From Lolium rigidum (lineage: Eukaryota; Streptophyta; Magnoliopsida; Poales; Poaceae): a DNA stretch of 64,000 bases. Under the pieces are notes generated by a model. That model ran no database searches. It was not told the origin of the DNA and saw nothing but the letters and a program-made list of their open reading frames with translations. This document shows positions 12,180 to 21,716 of the stretch, piece after piece. The stretch is taken from contig NC_061508.1 in the NCBI RefSeq assembly GCF_022539505.1, positions 265,986,736 through 266,050,735 of the forward strand. Direction: 5' to 3'. Within the stretch, counting starts at the first letter, position 1; every line of letters starts with the position of its first letter. The translations under genes and the position numbers were made by a program.

Positions 12180-12967
12180 CAGCAATTTTAATGATGCTCG
12201 CACAAGAAATAAGAGTTGAAGCAAAAGAGAGCATCAAAAGCAAATAAGAAATACTTTTAAGTCTAACCCACTTCCTATGAAAAGGAATCTTGTACACAAA
12301 TAAATTCATGTAGAACAAAGTGACAAGCATAGGAAGATAAAACACAAGTAACTTCAAAATTTTCAGCATGTAGAGAGGTGTTTTAGTAACATGAAAATTT
12401 CTACAATCATATTTTCCTCTCTCGTAATAATTTCCAGTAGCATCATGAACAAACTAAACAATATAACTATCACATAAAGCATTCTTATCATGAGTCTCAT
12501 GCATAAAATAATTACTACTCCCAACATAAGCATAGTCATTCTTATTAATTGTAGTGGGAGCAAATTCAATAAAATAGCTATCATTATTATTCTCATCACC
12601 ATAATCATCATATATAGGAGGCATATTGTAATCATAATTAATTTTCTCCTCAATAGTAGGTGGACTGAAAATATGATAGTCATCATTTTAATCATCATAT
12701 ATAGGAGGTAAAGTATCATCAAAGTAAATTTTCTCCTCCATGCTTGGGGGACTAAAAATATCATGCTCATCAAAACCAGCTTCCCCAAGCTTAGAATTTT
12801 CCATAGCATTAGCAACAATTGTGTTCAAAGCATTCATGCTAATAACATTACTACAACTATTTTGCAAACAAAGTTCCATGGGTTTTTTAATTCTCTCTTC
12901 AAACACATCATGTCCTAATTCAATATAAAGTTCATAAAGATCTCTATTTTTTGTTGTTGTTTTCCAT
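12180..12967 (-). pseudogene. Conserved small ORF of unknown function, element 3 copy
   Basis: On the minus strand an ATG at 12967-12965 starts a product related to the one at 595-1333. It has an FEERIKKPMEL block, a SMNALNTIV block, acidic repeats with D-D-T-L-P-P, an FAPTTINKNDYAYV block and a hydrophobic C-terminal helix (FYLPMLVTLFYMN). It is broken by an extra A just after the start, a stop near 12690 and a TAG near 12455. The N-terminal part of the same protein also survives in element 4 (about 15934-16060, minus strand). No known domain is visible. The exact C-terminus is uncertain because the frame differs from that of element 1 after RKWVRLK. Confidence 0.55.
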
Positions 12968-13112
12968 TAAGCCTAACTAGTGAAAATAAAAACAAGAAAC
13001 AAAAAGATATAATTGCAGGATCTAAAGGAAATAGCTTCGAGCACTCACACACTGGCAACGGTGCTAGGAAATAGCTTAGTAGTCGGAGGATGTGAATACC
13101 TTTTACCTTACC

Positions 13113-13130
13113 TCCCCGGCAACGGCGCCA
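13113..13130 (-). other. Primer binding site, tRNA-Asp type, element 3
   Basis: Plus-strand TCCCCGGCAACGGCGCCA, the exact tRNA-Asp 3' end, so the minus strand carries its complement. It is 10 bases from the 5' LTR. A second degenerate copy (GGCAACGGTGCTAGG) sits about 60 bases further inside, as in element 1. Confidence 0.88.
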
Positions 13131-13140
13131 GAAAATAGCT

Positions 13141-14610
13141 TGATGTCTACACACGCTTCTATTCCTGTAGACAGTGTTGGGCCTCCAAGAGCAGAGGTTT
13201 GTAGAACAGCAGCAAGTTTCTCTTAAGTGAATCACCCAAGGTTTATCGAACTCTGGAATGTAGAGGTCAAAGATATCCCTCTCAAGCAACCCTGCAATTA
13301 CGATACAAGAAGTCTCTGGTGTCCCCAACACACCTAATACACTTGTCAGATGTATAGGTGCACTAGTTCGGCGAAGAGATAGTAAGATGCAAGTGATATG
13401 GATGAATATGAGTGGTAATAACAATCTGAAATAAATACGGCAGCAAGTAAACATGCAGTAGAACAGTAAATAAACGGTGATTCGATATTTGGAAACAAGG
13501 CCTAGGGATCATACTTTCACTAGTGGACACTCTCAACAATGATCACATAACTGAATAAATAAATGCTACTCTTAAACACTCTCTTGTTGGATAACAAACA
13601 CCATTCATTGTGTAGGGCTATAAAATCACACCTCAAGCCGGAGTAAACAAGCTCCACAACCTCCGGAGTTCATATTTAAGTAACCTCTAGAGTGCATAAT
13701 AGACCATTGCAATTTAGACCGAGTACTAACATAGCATACACACTGTCAACAATAGGTATGAAAGGGGGAATAGATCGCATCAATACTATCATAGTAATAG
13801 TCAACTTCATAATCTACAAGAGATTACAATCATAACCTACGCCAAGTAATACATGATGCACACACTGTCAACTTTACATCATGGAGGAGGAATAGACTAC
13901 TTTAATAACATCACTAGAGTAGCACATAGATTAATAGTGATACAAAGCTCATGATCACATAAAGATCACACCATGGGAGAGAGAGATGAACCACATAGCT
14001 ACCGGTAGAGCCCTCAGCCTTGGGGGAGAACTACTCCCTCCTCATCATGGGACACAGCGATGGCGATGAAGATGGCGGTGGTGTCGATGGAGATGACTCT
14101 GGGGGCAATTCCCCGTCCTGGCGGCGTGCCGGAATAGAGACTTCTGTCCCCCGAAACGGAGTTTCGCGATGGCGGCGGCGTCCCTGGAGTCTTTCAGGAG
14201 TTTCGTCAATTGGTGTAGGGTTTTTACGTCGCGAGGGACTTTATAGGCGAAGAGGCGGCGCAAGGAGGTGCCTGGGGGGCCCACCCCATAGGGCGGCGCG
14301 CCCCCTCTTGGCCGCGACGGCCTATGGTGTGGGGGCCTAGGCCTCCACTCCGTCTCCCCTTCGGTGTTCTGGTCCGTCTCGGTAAAATAAGATGTTTGGC
14401 TTTTGTTTCGTCGAATTCCGAGAATATTGCCCGAACAGCCTTTCTGGAACCAAAAACAGCAGAAAACAGGAACTGGCACCTTGGCATCTCGTTAATAGAT
14501 TAGTCCCGGAAAATGCATCAAAACGATATAAAGTATGAGCAAAACATGTAGGTATTGTCATAAAACTAGCATGGAACATAAGAAATTATAGATACGTTGG
14601 AGATGTATCA
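13141..14610 (-). mobile_element. 5' LTR of element 3
   Basis: Almost the same sequence as 8101-9573, with the same ends. A minus-strand TATAAAG lies at 14239-14245, which would drive the element's transcript toward lower coordinates. Confidence 0.88.
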
Positions 14611-14615
14611 GGCGG
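14611..14615. repeat. Right target-site duplication of element 3
   Basis: GGCGG, matching 8096-8100. Confidence 0.9.
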
Positions 14616-15933
14616 CCACACCATAGGGGGCACGGCCCCACCCCTGGCCGCGCCGCCATATGGGGTGGGCCCCTCGGGCGTCCCCCGACTCTGCCCCTTC
14701 GCCTATATAACCCTTCCGTCGAGAAAACCCTAGTACCGAGAGCCACGATACGAGAAAAGTTACTGAGACGCCGCCGCCGTCAACCCCATCTCGGGAGGTT
14801 CTGAAGATCGCCTCCGGCACCCTGCCGGAGAGGGGAATCATCACCGGAGGGCTCTACATCACCATGCCCGCCTCCGGACTGATGCGTGAGTAGTTCATCC
14901 TTGGACTATGGGTCCATAGCAGTAGCTAGATGGTTGTCTTCTCCTCTTGTGCTATCATGTTTAGATCTTGTGAGCTGCCTATCATGATCAAGATCATCTA
15001 TTTGTAATGCTACATGTTGTGTTTGTTGGGATCCGATGAATATGGAATACTATGTCAAGTTGATTATCGATCTATCATATATGTGTTGTTTATGATCTTG
15101 CATGCTCTCCGTTGCTAGTAGAGGCTCTGGACAAGTTGATACTTGTAACTCCAAGAGGGAGTATTTATGCTCGATAGTGGGTTCATGTCTCCATTGAATC
15201 TGGGAGTGACGAGCAACCCCTAAGGTTGTGGATGTGCTTGTTGCCACTAGGGATAAAACATCAATGCTTTGTCTAAGGATATTTGTATTGTTTACATTAC
15301 GCACGGTACTTAATGCAATTGTCTGTTGTTTGCAACTTAATACTGGAAGGGGTGCGGATGCTAACCCGAAGGTGGAATTTTTAGGCATAAATGCATGCTG
15401 GATAGCGGTCTATGTTCTTTGTCGTAATGCCCTAAGTAAATCTCATAGTTGTCATCATGATATGTATGTGCATTGTTATGCCCTCTCTATTTGTCAATTG
15501 CCCAACTGTAATTTGTTCACCCAACATGTTATTTATCTTATTGGAGAGACACCATTAGTGAACTATGGACTCCGGTCCATTCTTTTATATCTGAAATACA
15601 ACCTACTGCAATCATTGTTCTCTGTTGTTCTTTGCAAGCAAACATCATTCTCCACACCATACGTTTAATCCTTTGTTTACAGCAAGCCGGTGAGATTGAC
15701 AACATCACTGTTAAGTTGGGGCAAAGTATTTTGATTGTGTTGTGCAGGTTCCACGTTGGCGCCGGAATCCCTGGTGTTGTGCCGCACTACACTCCTTCAC
15801 CAACAACCTTCGCGTGGCCTTCATCTCCTACTGGTTCGATAACCTTGGTTTCTTACTGAGGGAAAACTTGCTGCTGTACGCATCACACCTTCCTCTTGGG
15901 GTTCCCAACGGACGTGTGCTTCACGCGTCATCA
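14616..15933 (+). mobile_element. 3' LTR of element 2, right part
   Basis: It continues the LTR begun at 7820 and ends CACGCGTCATCA. A TATA box TATATAA lies at 14704-14710, followed by CCCTTCCGTCGAGAAAACCC as in the element 1 LTR. The joined LTR is about 1.6 kb. Its 3' part differs from the element 1 and 3 LTRs, so this is a separate family or subfamily sharing the same 5' end. The ORFs at 15228-15960 fall in its transcribed leader and I do not regard them as genes. Confidence 0.75.
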
Positions 15934-16227
15934 ATAACATTGCTATTAGCATGCAAATAAAGTTCTATAGGTTTTTTAATTTTCTCTTCAAACACCTCAT
16001 GTACTAACTCAAGATAAATACTATAAAGCTCACTATTTTGTTGTTGTTTTCCATTAAGCCTAACTAGTGAAAATAAAAACAAGAAACAAAAAGATATAAT
16101 TGCAGAACCTAAATGAAATAACTTCGAGCACTCACACACCAGCAATAGTGTTAGAAGATAGCTTAGTAGCCAGAAGATCTGAGTACCTTTTACCTTACCT
16201 CCCAGGCAACGGCGTTAGAAAAGAGCT
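15934..16227 (-). mobile_element. 5' internal end of element 4
   Basis: On the minus strand this carries the start of the conserved small ORF (the blocks ELYSIYLEL and EEKIKKPIELY), preceded by a leader matching elements 1 and 3. The rest of element 4 lies beyond the element 2 insertion and outside the window. Confidence 0.7.
16200..16217 (-). other. Degenerate tRNA-Asp primer binding site, element 4
   Basis: TCCCAGGCAACGGCGTTA on the plus strand, with three mismatches to the tRNA-Asp 3' end. It lies 10 bases from the LTR, the same spacing as in elements 1 and 3. Confidence 0.7.
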
Positions 16228-17091
16228 TGATGTCTACGAACGCTTCTATTCTTCTAGATAGTGTTGGGCCTCCAAGTGCAGAGGTTTCTAGAACAACATC
16301 AAGTTTTCCTTAAGTGGATCACCCGAGGTTTATCGAACTCAGGGAGGTAGAGGTCAAAAATATCCCTCTCAAGCAACCCTGCAATTACGATACAAAAAGT
16401 CTCTTGTGTCCCCAACACACCCAATACACTTGTCAGGTGTATAGGTGCACTAGTTCAGCGAAGAGATAGTGAAATACAAGTAATATGGATGATTATGAGT
16501 GGTAATTGCAATCTGAAATAAAAATGGCAGCAAGCAAACATGTATCAGAACTGGTTGTAAATGGTGTTTCAACGCTAAGAAACAAGGCCTAGTGATCTTA
16601 CTTTCACTAGTCGACACTCTAAACAATGATATCATAATTGAATACATAAATATCATCTCTTCACTATGCTACTCTGAACTACTCTCTGGTTGGATAACGA
16701 ACACCAATTCACCGCGTAGGGCTACAAAAGCACTCCTTAAAGTTCACGTTCCAAATCTAGGGATGCCCCACGCTATCACTTTGAGCATCCAAAGATAGTA
16801 CTAACAAACACCACAATTTTATAGAGACATCCAACTCAAATTATAACTCATCATAAATATTTCTGCAAAATTAAGCCTAAGAGACACACACGGTGCGCAC
16901 ACTGTCACCTTCACACCATGGGACAAGGTGTCTCCGGAGATCACAAAATAAAACCACTTGATTAGCATAATAAAACCACTTGAGATCACAAAAAATGCAT
17001 AAAAATCCACGAAGTGTAAACAAAATATATAGAAATTGGTGTAAAATAAGCATGGAGCATCAAAAATTATAGATATGTTTGCAACGTATCA
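16228..17091 (-). mobile_element. 5' LTR of element 4, decayed
   Basis: It runs from TGATGTCTACG to TGCAACGTATCA on the plus strand. It is homologous to the element 3 LTRs but only 864 bp long, because the GC-rich promoter part is missing. It is the most diverged copy and therefore the oldest of the group, consistent with being the target of element 2. Confidence 0.75.
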
Positions 17092-17400
17092 GTCAACACG
17101 TGGAAAACAATGTCACACGTATGAACTAACAAGATTCTAGTTCATAGTAGGGACATGTTGCACTTCCTCAGCTGCACGATCTTTCCCGAAATAAACTTTA
17201 GATCTACCGTGCCAACACCACGAACAGAAGCATAAGACCTATTCCTCATCAAGACGAAAAGAATCACATGTGACCTGGTAAGAAGTGAACATAGATATGA
17301 CAGTACACACATGAACATTACCACCCATATCAATCCACCAGCACGGAGATTGAAATACTGAAAGAACAATAAAGAGATTATCGTACCCATCAACATTGCT
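17092..17400 (-). pseudogene. Ty1-copia gag-pol fragment, aspartic protease region
   Basis: On the minus strand the frames include WWIDMGGNVHVC, which matches the D-T-G-A protease active-site region of copia polyproteins with the catalytic motif altered to DMGG. After a frame change comes RGVGTVDLKFISGKIVQL, the standard block that follows it. The fragment is frameshifted and has no neighbouring copia domains or LTRs that I can see. It was probably the end of an older element into which element 4 inserted, or a piece left by deletion. Confidence 0.6.
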
Positions 17401-18420
17401 AGGTGTCACAGTGTTTTATACCGCATTCATTTTTGGAAAATAAACTTGTGCTTTGTACCGCCAAACAATTGTTCTATGTTCTCGTTTCAACAATACAGTG
17501 AGACGTCATATATTTTAATGTTTTACCACCACAACTTATCTTCTAATGTAGAATTGGCATGCATTAAATCGAGCATCAAGGGACTTTTTCTGTCGTCTTT
17601 GGCTCTTCGCATCCCTCATGCCAGAATCCTGGCTCCATCCCTGGTCCTTGCTCTAGTGTTTCCTGTTTTTCAGTTTCAGCATGTTTCTCCAGAGAATAAA
17701 TAGGATCTGGTTAGTGTGCCTGTACACTTTCAGAATTAACACCTTTGGAGGATCTCTCTGCACGACCTCGTCGGCGGGATGGCGCGGGTATAACAGATCA
17801 TGGAGAGCGTAGTTTCCGTGTGAATTGTTGTTCCTCTGAATAAAAGAAAAATTGAGAAAAGAAGCAAAGTTTTACGCGTTGAAAATACTCTGTCCCCCGT
17901 GTCTCTTCGTGTGCGTGTGCAGGGAAGTTCCAAGCGATGATGGACTTAATCCACCAATATTTCCACTAGATCGCGTTGTGTTTCCAAGCTTGAAGCTTGC
18001 TCTATGCTTCCATGCCGGCCAGGAAGTCAAGCCCATGACCCCATAGGAAAAAATGTCATCTTTACCTCCACCGGTGGTTTCCAGTTCTTATTTGGCTGTG
18101 TTGTTAAGCTTTGATCTGCCCACGCTTCACATGTTTCAGTAATACAGAGATGGGCAGGTTAGGGCGTTGTCATGCTCTTCTTCGGCCAGGGAGGGTACAA
18201 GCGTGCTCAGTGGGGTGAGGTAAGCTTAGTTGACAAAGTGAGAGGGAAAGGAGAGGGCAGGGGAGAGAGTTGGCATGGTGATGCCATGATCACCTCGGCT
18301 TGTCTTGGTTTTGTTCAATCCTTGCTTTGATCATGAGGGCAAGTACATGGTTTGGTCCAGGGGATGCAAGAGAGAGTTGAAGTTGACCAGAGAGGAGAAG
18401 GTTTGAAAGGATACGGATGT
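17401..18420. other. Unassigned low-copy-looking sequence
   Basis: This kilobase shows no LTR, TIR or recognisable protein. The ORFs here are short and overlap on both strands. A tract such as TGTGCGTGTGCAGG near 17910 resembles an intron acceptor, but no convincing exon follows. It may be low-copy intergenic DNA or a decayed repeat. Confidence 0.3.
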
Positions 18421-20678
18421 TGCCTAAAGGGGGGGGGGGTGAATAGGCGATTTAAAACTTATACGAGATGGGCTTACCAAATGCGGAATAAAACTAGCGT
18501 TTACTTTGTCAAGCCCAAAGCCTATATACTATGGTTCACCTATGTGCACCAACAACTTATGCTAAGCAATACAAGCAACTATGTGATAGCAAGATATATA
18601 ACTTCAAGCATGATGGCTATCACAAGGTAAAGTGCATAAGTAAAGAGCTCGGGTATAGACATAACCGAGGCACGCGGGAGACGAAGATTTATCCCGAAGT
18701 TCACACTCTTGCGAGTGCTAATCTCCGTTGGAGAGGTGCAGTGGCTTAGTGCTCCCGAACGCCACAAGAGGCTCACCTTGAGGTGTGGTTGCTCGATGCA
18801 CACCAACGCCACAAAGGCCTCACCCCAAGATGCGGTACTCACACCACACACCGAACGCCACGAAGGCGCCTCACCTTATTCTACGGTGACCCTCGCCACA
18901 AAGGCCTAGGTCACGGTTCCACTAAGGGATTTCCTTCGAGGCGGAAACCGGGCCTTACACAAAGATTGGGGCACACATCCACAACTTAATTGGAGGCTCC
19001 CAACAAATCGCCACAAAGGCCTAGAATCCGTCTAGGGTTCCAAGAACCCAAGAGTAATAACTTTCTTGCTTTCACCTCCACGAATCACCGTGGAGAACTC
19101 AAACCGATGCACCAAATGCAATGGCAAGAACACCACAAAGATGCTCAAGTCCTTCTCTCTCAAATTCCAACAAAGCTACAAAAGCTATTGGGGAAATAAG
19201 AGAGGAAGAACAAATAGGAGGAGGAACACCAAATTTTTCCAAGTCCTAGATCTAGTGGATTCCCCTCACAAAGAGAGGGATTTGATTGGTGAAGATGTAG
19301 ATCTAGATCTCCTCTATCTTTCTCTCAAATAGATGCAAGATTCATTGGAGGGAGAGAGAGAGATAGCAAGCTCAAAGAAGGTCAACAATGGAGGCAAAAA
19401 CGAGCTCAAAACAGTCAGGACCTTTGGGGAAGAAGACCCCCTTAAATAGGGGCCAAAATATCTGACCGTTATGGCCAAAATCGCGTCCTGGCGGCAGTGC
19501 TGGAGTGCTCCCGGCGGCAGTGCCGGAGTGCTCCCAGCGGCACTGCCGGCCTCCCTGTTTATACCCAAACACCCGATACGAAAACCTTAAGAATTTTTGC
19601 ATCCGGACTCCGATTTCGATGATCTTGGGCTCGTTAAAATCAGAACTACGAGATATACAACAATATGCATAGAAACATCATAGTCCATAAAAGAAGGATA
19701 GAAACAAATGAATAAAGTTTTTACCTATCTATAAAAGGCAAACCGGTAAAACCTCCAATATGGAAAATGCAACAACTTGAGTTAGGAAACTCGGATTTAG
19801 GTGAAAATAATTTTGTTGTAAAGAAGATGGCAAGAGCTACCCCACAAAGAGTGAAAAGATTAAGAACAAGTGGGGTAGGTTTTTCTATGTATTTTAGAGT
19901 GAAACCTCTCAATACGAGAAACCGAGAAAAACTCCAATATCGAAAACGCAACAATTGATTCATGCGAAATCCGTTTTCGATGAACTAGAGCTTGTCATGA
20001 GAATAAGCACAAGCTCTAAAACGCCATATGGATAAGATACAAATAACAACCAAGAAAGATGATGCAAGGATGCAAAGGTTTGAGCTCTCTGAAGGATACG
20101 ATCAAGTTACTCACTCGAGAGCCCTCTTGATAGTACGGCAACTAAACTATAAACCGGTCTCCAACTACAGCATGAGACCGGTGAGAAAGAAACCCTATCA
20201 AGAGCAAACCTTAACATTGCGCATTCCACTTGAGCTTGATGATGACGGTCTTGACCGCAACAAGATGGAATGCCTTTCTTGATTGTGCTTGCTTGATGAA
20301 GTCATGCGAAATGCTCCCCCATACTCCACTATGGGAGAGCTACTTCTTCGGTGCATCTTCACATATCCATGATCACCATATGGATGGCAAGCTTCAAGCA
20401 TATGATCTCTTCGAGTTGGCTCATCTTGAACTTGCACTTCATTTCTTCATCATGTTGATGTCTTGAAGTAACTTGAGGGCTCACTTCATCTTCATCTTCA
20501 AGACATACTTGATACTTGATATCCTTCATCAATTTATTCTTATTGCAACCTTGAAGCCAACATATGGTTCAAGCATTGCCTATGGACAACTCCTACAAAT
20601 ATAACTCAATGCAAACATTAGTCCATAGGGATTGTCATTAATTACCAAAACCACACATGGGGGCTCCATGCACTTTCA
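18421..20678 (-). mobile_element. Probable solo LTR of an LTR retrotransposon, minus orientation
   Basis: The right end read on the minus strand is TGAAAGTGCATGGAGCCCCC. The left end on the plus strand is TGCCTAAAGG followed by a G run and GTGAATAGG. Both are sequences I recognise as ends of a dispersed grass repeat, and they give TG...CA ends over 2,258 bp. A minus-strand TATTTAAG at 19441-19448 followed by a transcribed-looking leader supports an LTR. There is no internal region and no coding sequence. I could not find a clean target duplication (GATGT on the left, AGGTT on the right), so either the boundaries are off by some bases or the site has decayed. Confidence 0.5.
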
Positions 20679-20827
20679 AGGTTTAGCCTAAAATCCAGTG
20701 GATATTAGGGAGTATTAACATTCCAGAATATTGTACACAAGGTGCTCGATGAAATGGCCGCAAGAAACTAACTTTTGAATTTTGGCACAAAATTTTATGG
20801 GTGTGATTCAAATAATCTTTGGCATCT
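20679..20827 (-). mobile_element. Left piece of a gypsy LTR split by the Tat tandem
   Basis: The sequence ends at CATCT and resumes after the tandem at 46992/46997 in the same style. With 46997-47824 it forms one minus-strand LTR that starts TGTAACATCCC at 47824. The left boundary is unclear because the preceding solo LTR adjoins it. Confidence 0.5.
20823..20827. repeat. Left target-site duplication of the Tat tandem array
   Basis: CATCT directly before TGTCGGGG, repeated at 46992-46996 directly after the last LTR. Confidence 0.85.
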
Positions 20828-21716
20828 TGTCGGGGGGAAGACCCCGGGTAGGGCAATGGACGCGGAGCAGCCGGCTAGAGGTGGGCCGGCTCGCGGCAAA
20901 GGCCGGCTAAGGTGCAGCCGGCTGGAGCCGTGGCCGGCTACTTCAGAAGCCGGCTGGCTCCAAGTTCTAGTCGGCCTGGCTACGGCCGTCTGCGCTGTGG
21001 CTGGGCCAGCTTCTACAAGCCATATCCGACTGGGGACTGTACCTCAGACCGACTCGAGGCTGGCGAGTCTTGCTTGAGAAGGAACCGGGTAGGTGGTCCG
21101 GGTTCAAAGGTCCACGCTGACCTCATCTCCCGCAAAGCGTGGGGCACTGTAGAGCAACAGTGCCACGCGACGGACATGCCATCATCGCCTACGACGGTCC
21201 GTACCGGCTACAGGACATGATGGCGACAGGGACACCTCCTCGCCATGCCGCTGACCCCCTCTGGCGGACGGGACATCCCACCATGCCTCAACGGCTCCAT
21301 GACATCAACGCCTCGGGAAGGAGCAGAAGCCGGAGCCGGCCAAGCCGGCCAGTAGACCATAGGGACTTCTATGTAAAGTGCCAGCGCCTATATAAGCTGG
21401 GCTACCCCCTCGTGCGGGGGACGATCGATCATTCTCCCTCCATTCCAGACTTAGCGCTACTCGAGGAGAGAGACCTTCGTCTACCTTAGCCTCCCCGAGC
21501 AGCCGGACACAGCTCTAGGAGCACCATTGTATTGTGTTATTACCATATACACTCATAGCAGGAGTAGAGGTGTTACCTCCATCGGAGGGCCTCGAACCTG
21601 GGTACGTCGACCGTGTCACTCGTGCCCATACCCGCTTCCGGATACCACCGTGAGACCATCTAGGAACCACCTTCGATTAGCCACCCTATGGCATATGCCG
21701 TGACGATACCACGACA
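20828..21716 (+). mobile_element. First LTR of the Tat array
   Basis: It runs from TGTCGGGGGGAAGACC to ATACCACGACA, 889 bp. TATATAA at 21389-21395 is the probable promoter. Differences from the third LTR fall nearly all at CAG/CTG sites. Confidence 0.9.
21389..21395 (+). promoter_or_regulatory. TATA box of the first Tat LTR
   Basis: TATATAA in CAGCGCCTATATAAGCTGGG. The same box occurs in the other LTRs at 34027-34033 and 46664-46670. Confidence 0.7.

Larger units (their letters stand above)
8101..14610 (-). mobile_element. Complete non-autonomous gypsy-like LTR element 3
   Basis: Two LTRs of 1,473 bp (8101-9573) and 1,470 bp (13141-14610) flank a 3.6-kb internal region in minus orientation. 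On the minus strand the order is 5' LTR, tRNA-Asp primer site (13113-13130), a degenerate small ORF, a long non-coding stretch with the hairpin, the CTTGGGGATGCT motif, and 3' LTR. There is no pol. The 5-bp GGCGG target duplication shows intact ends. The LTRs are close to identical, so the insertion is younger than the elements around it. Confidence 0.9.

Noticed and set aside
17401..18420. Candidate host exon near 17910-18045
   Set aside because: A possible acceptor and a 64-codon frame exist, but there is no donor, conserved motif or partner exon.
18416..20683. Target-site duplication for the solo LTR
   Set aside because: The flanks GATGT and AGGTT do not match. A GCCTAAA present on both sides depends on moving the boundary into sequence that belongs to the repeat, so I left it open.
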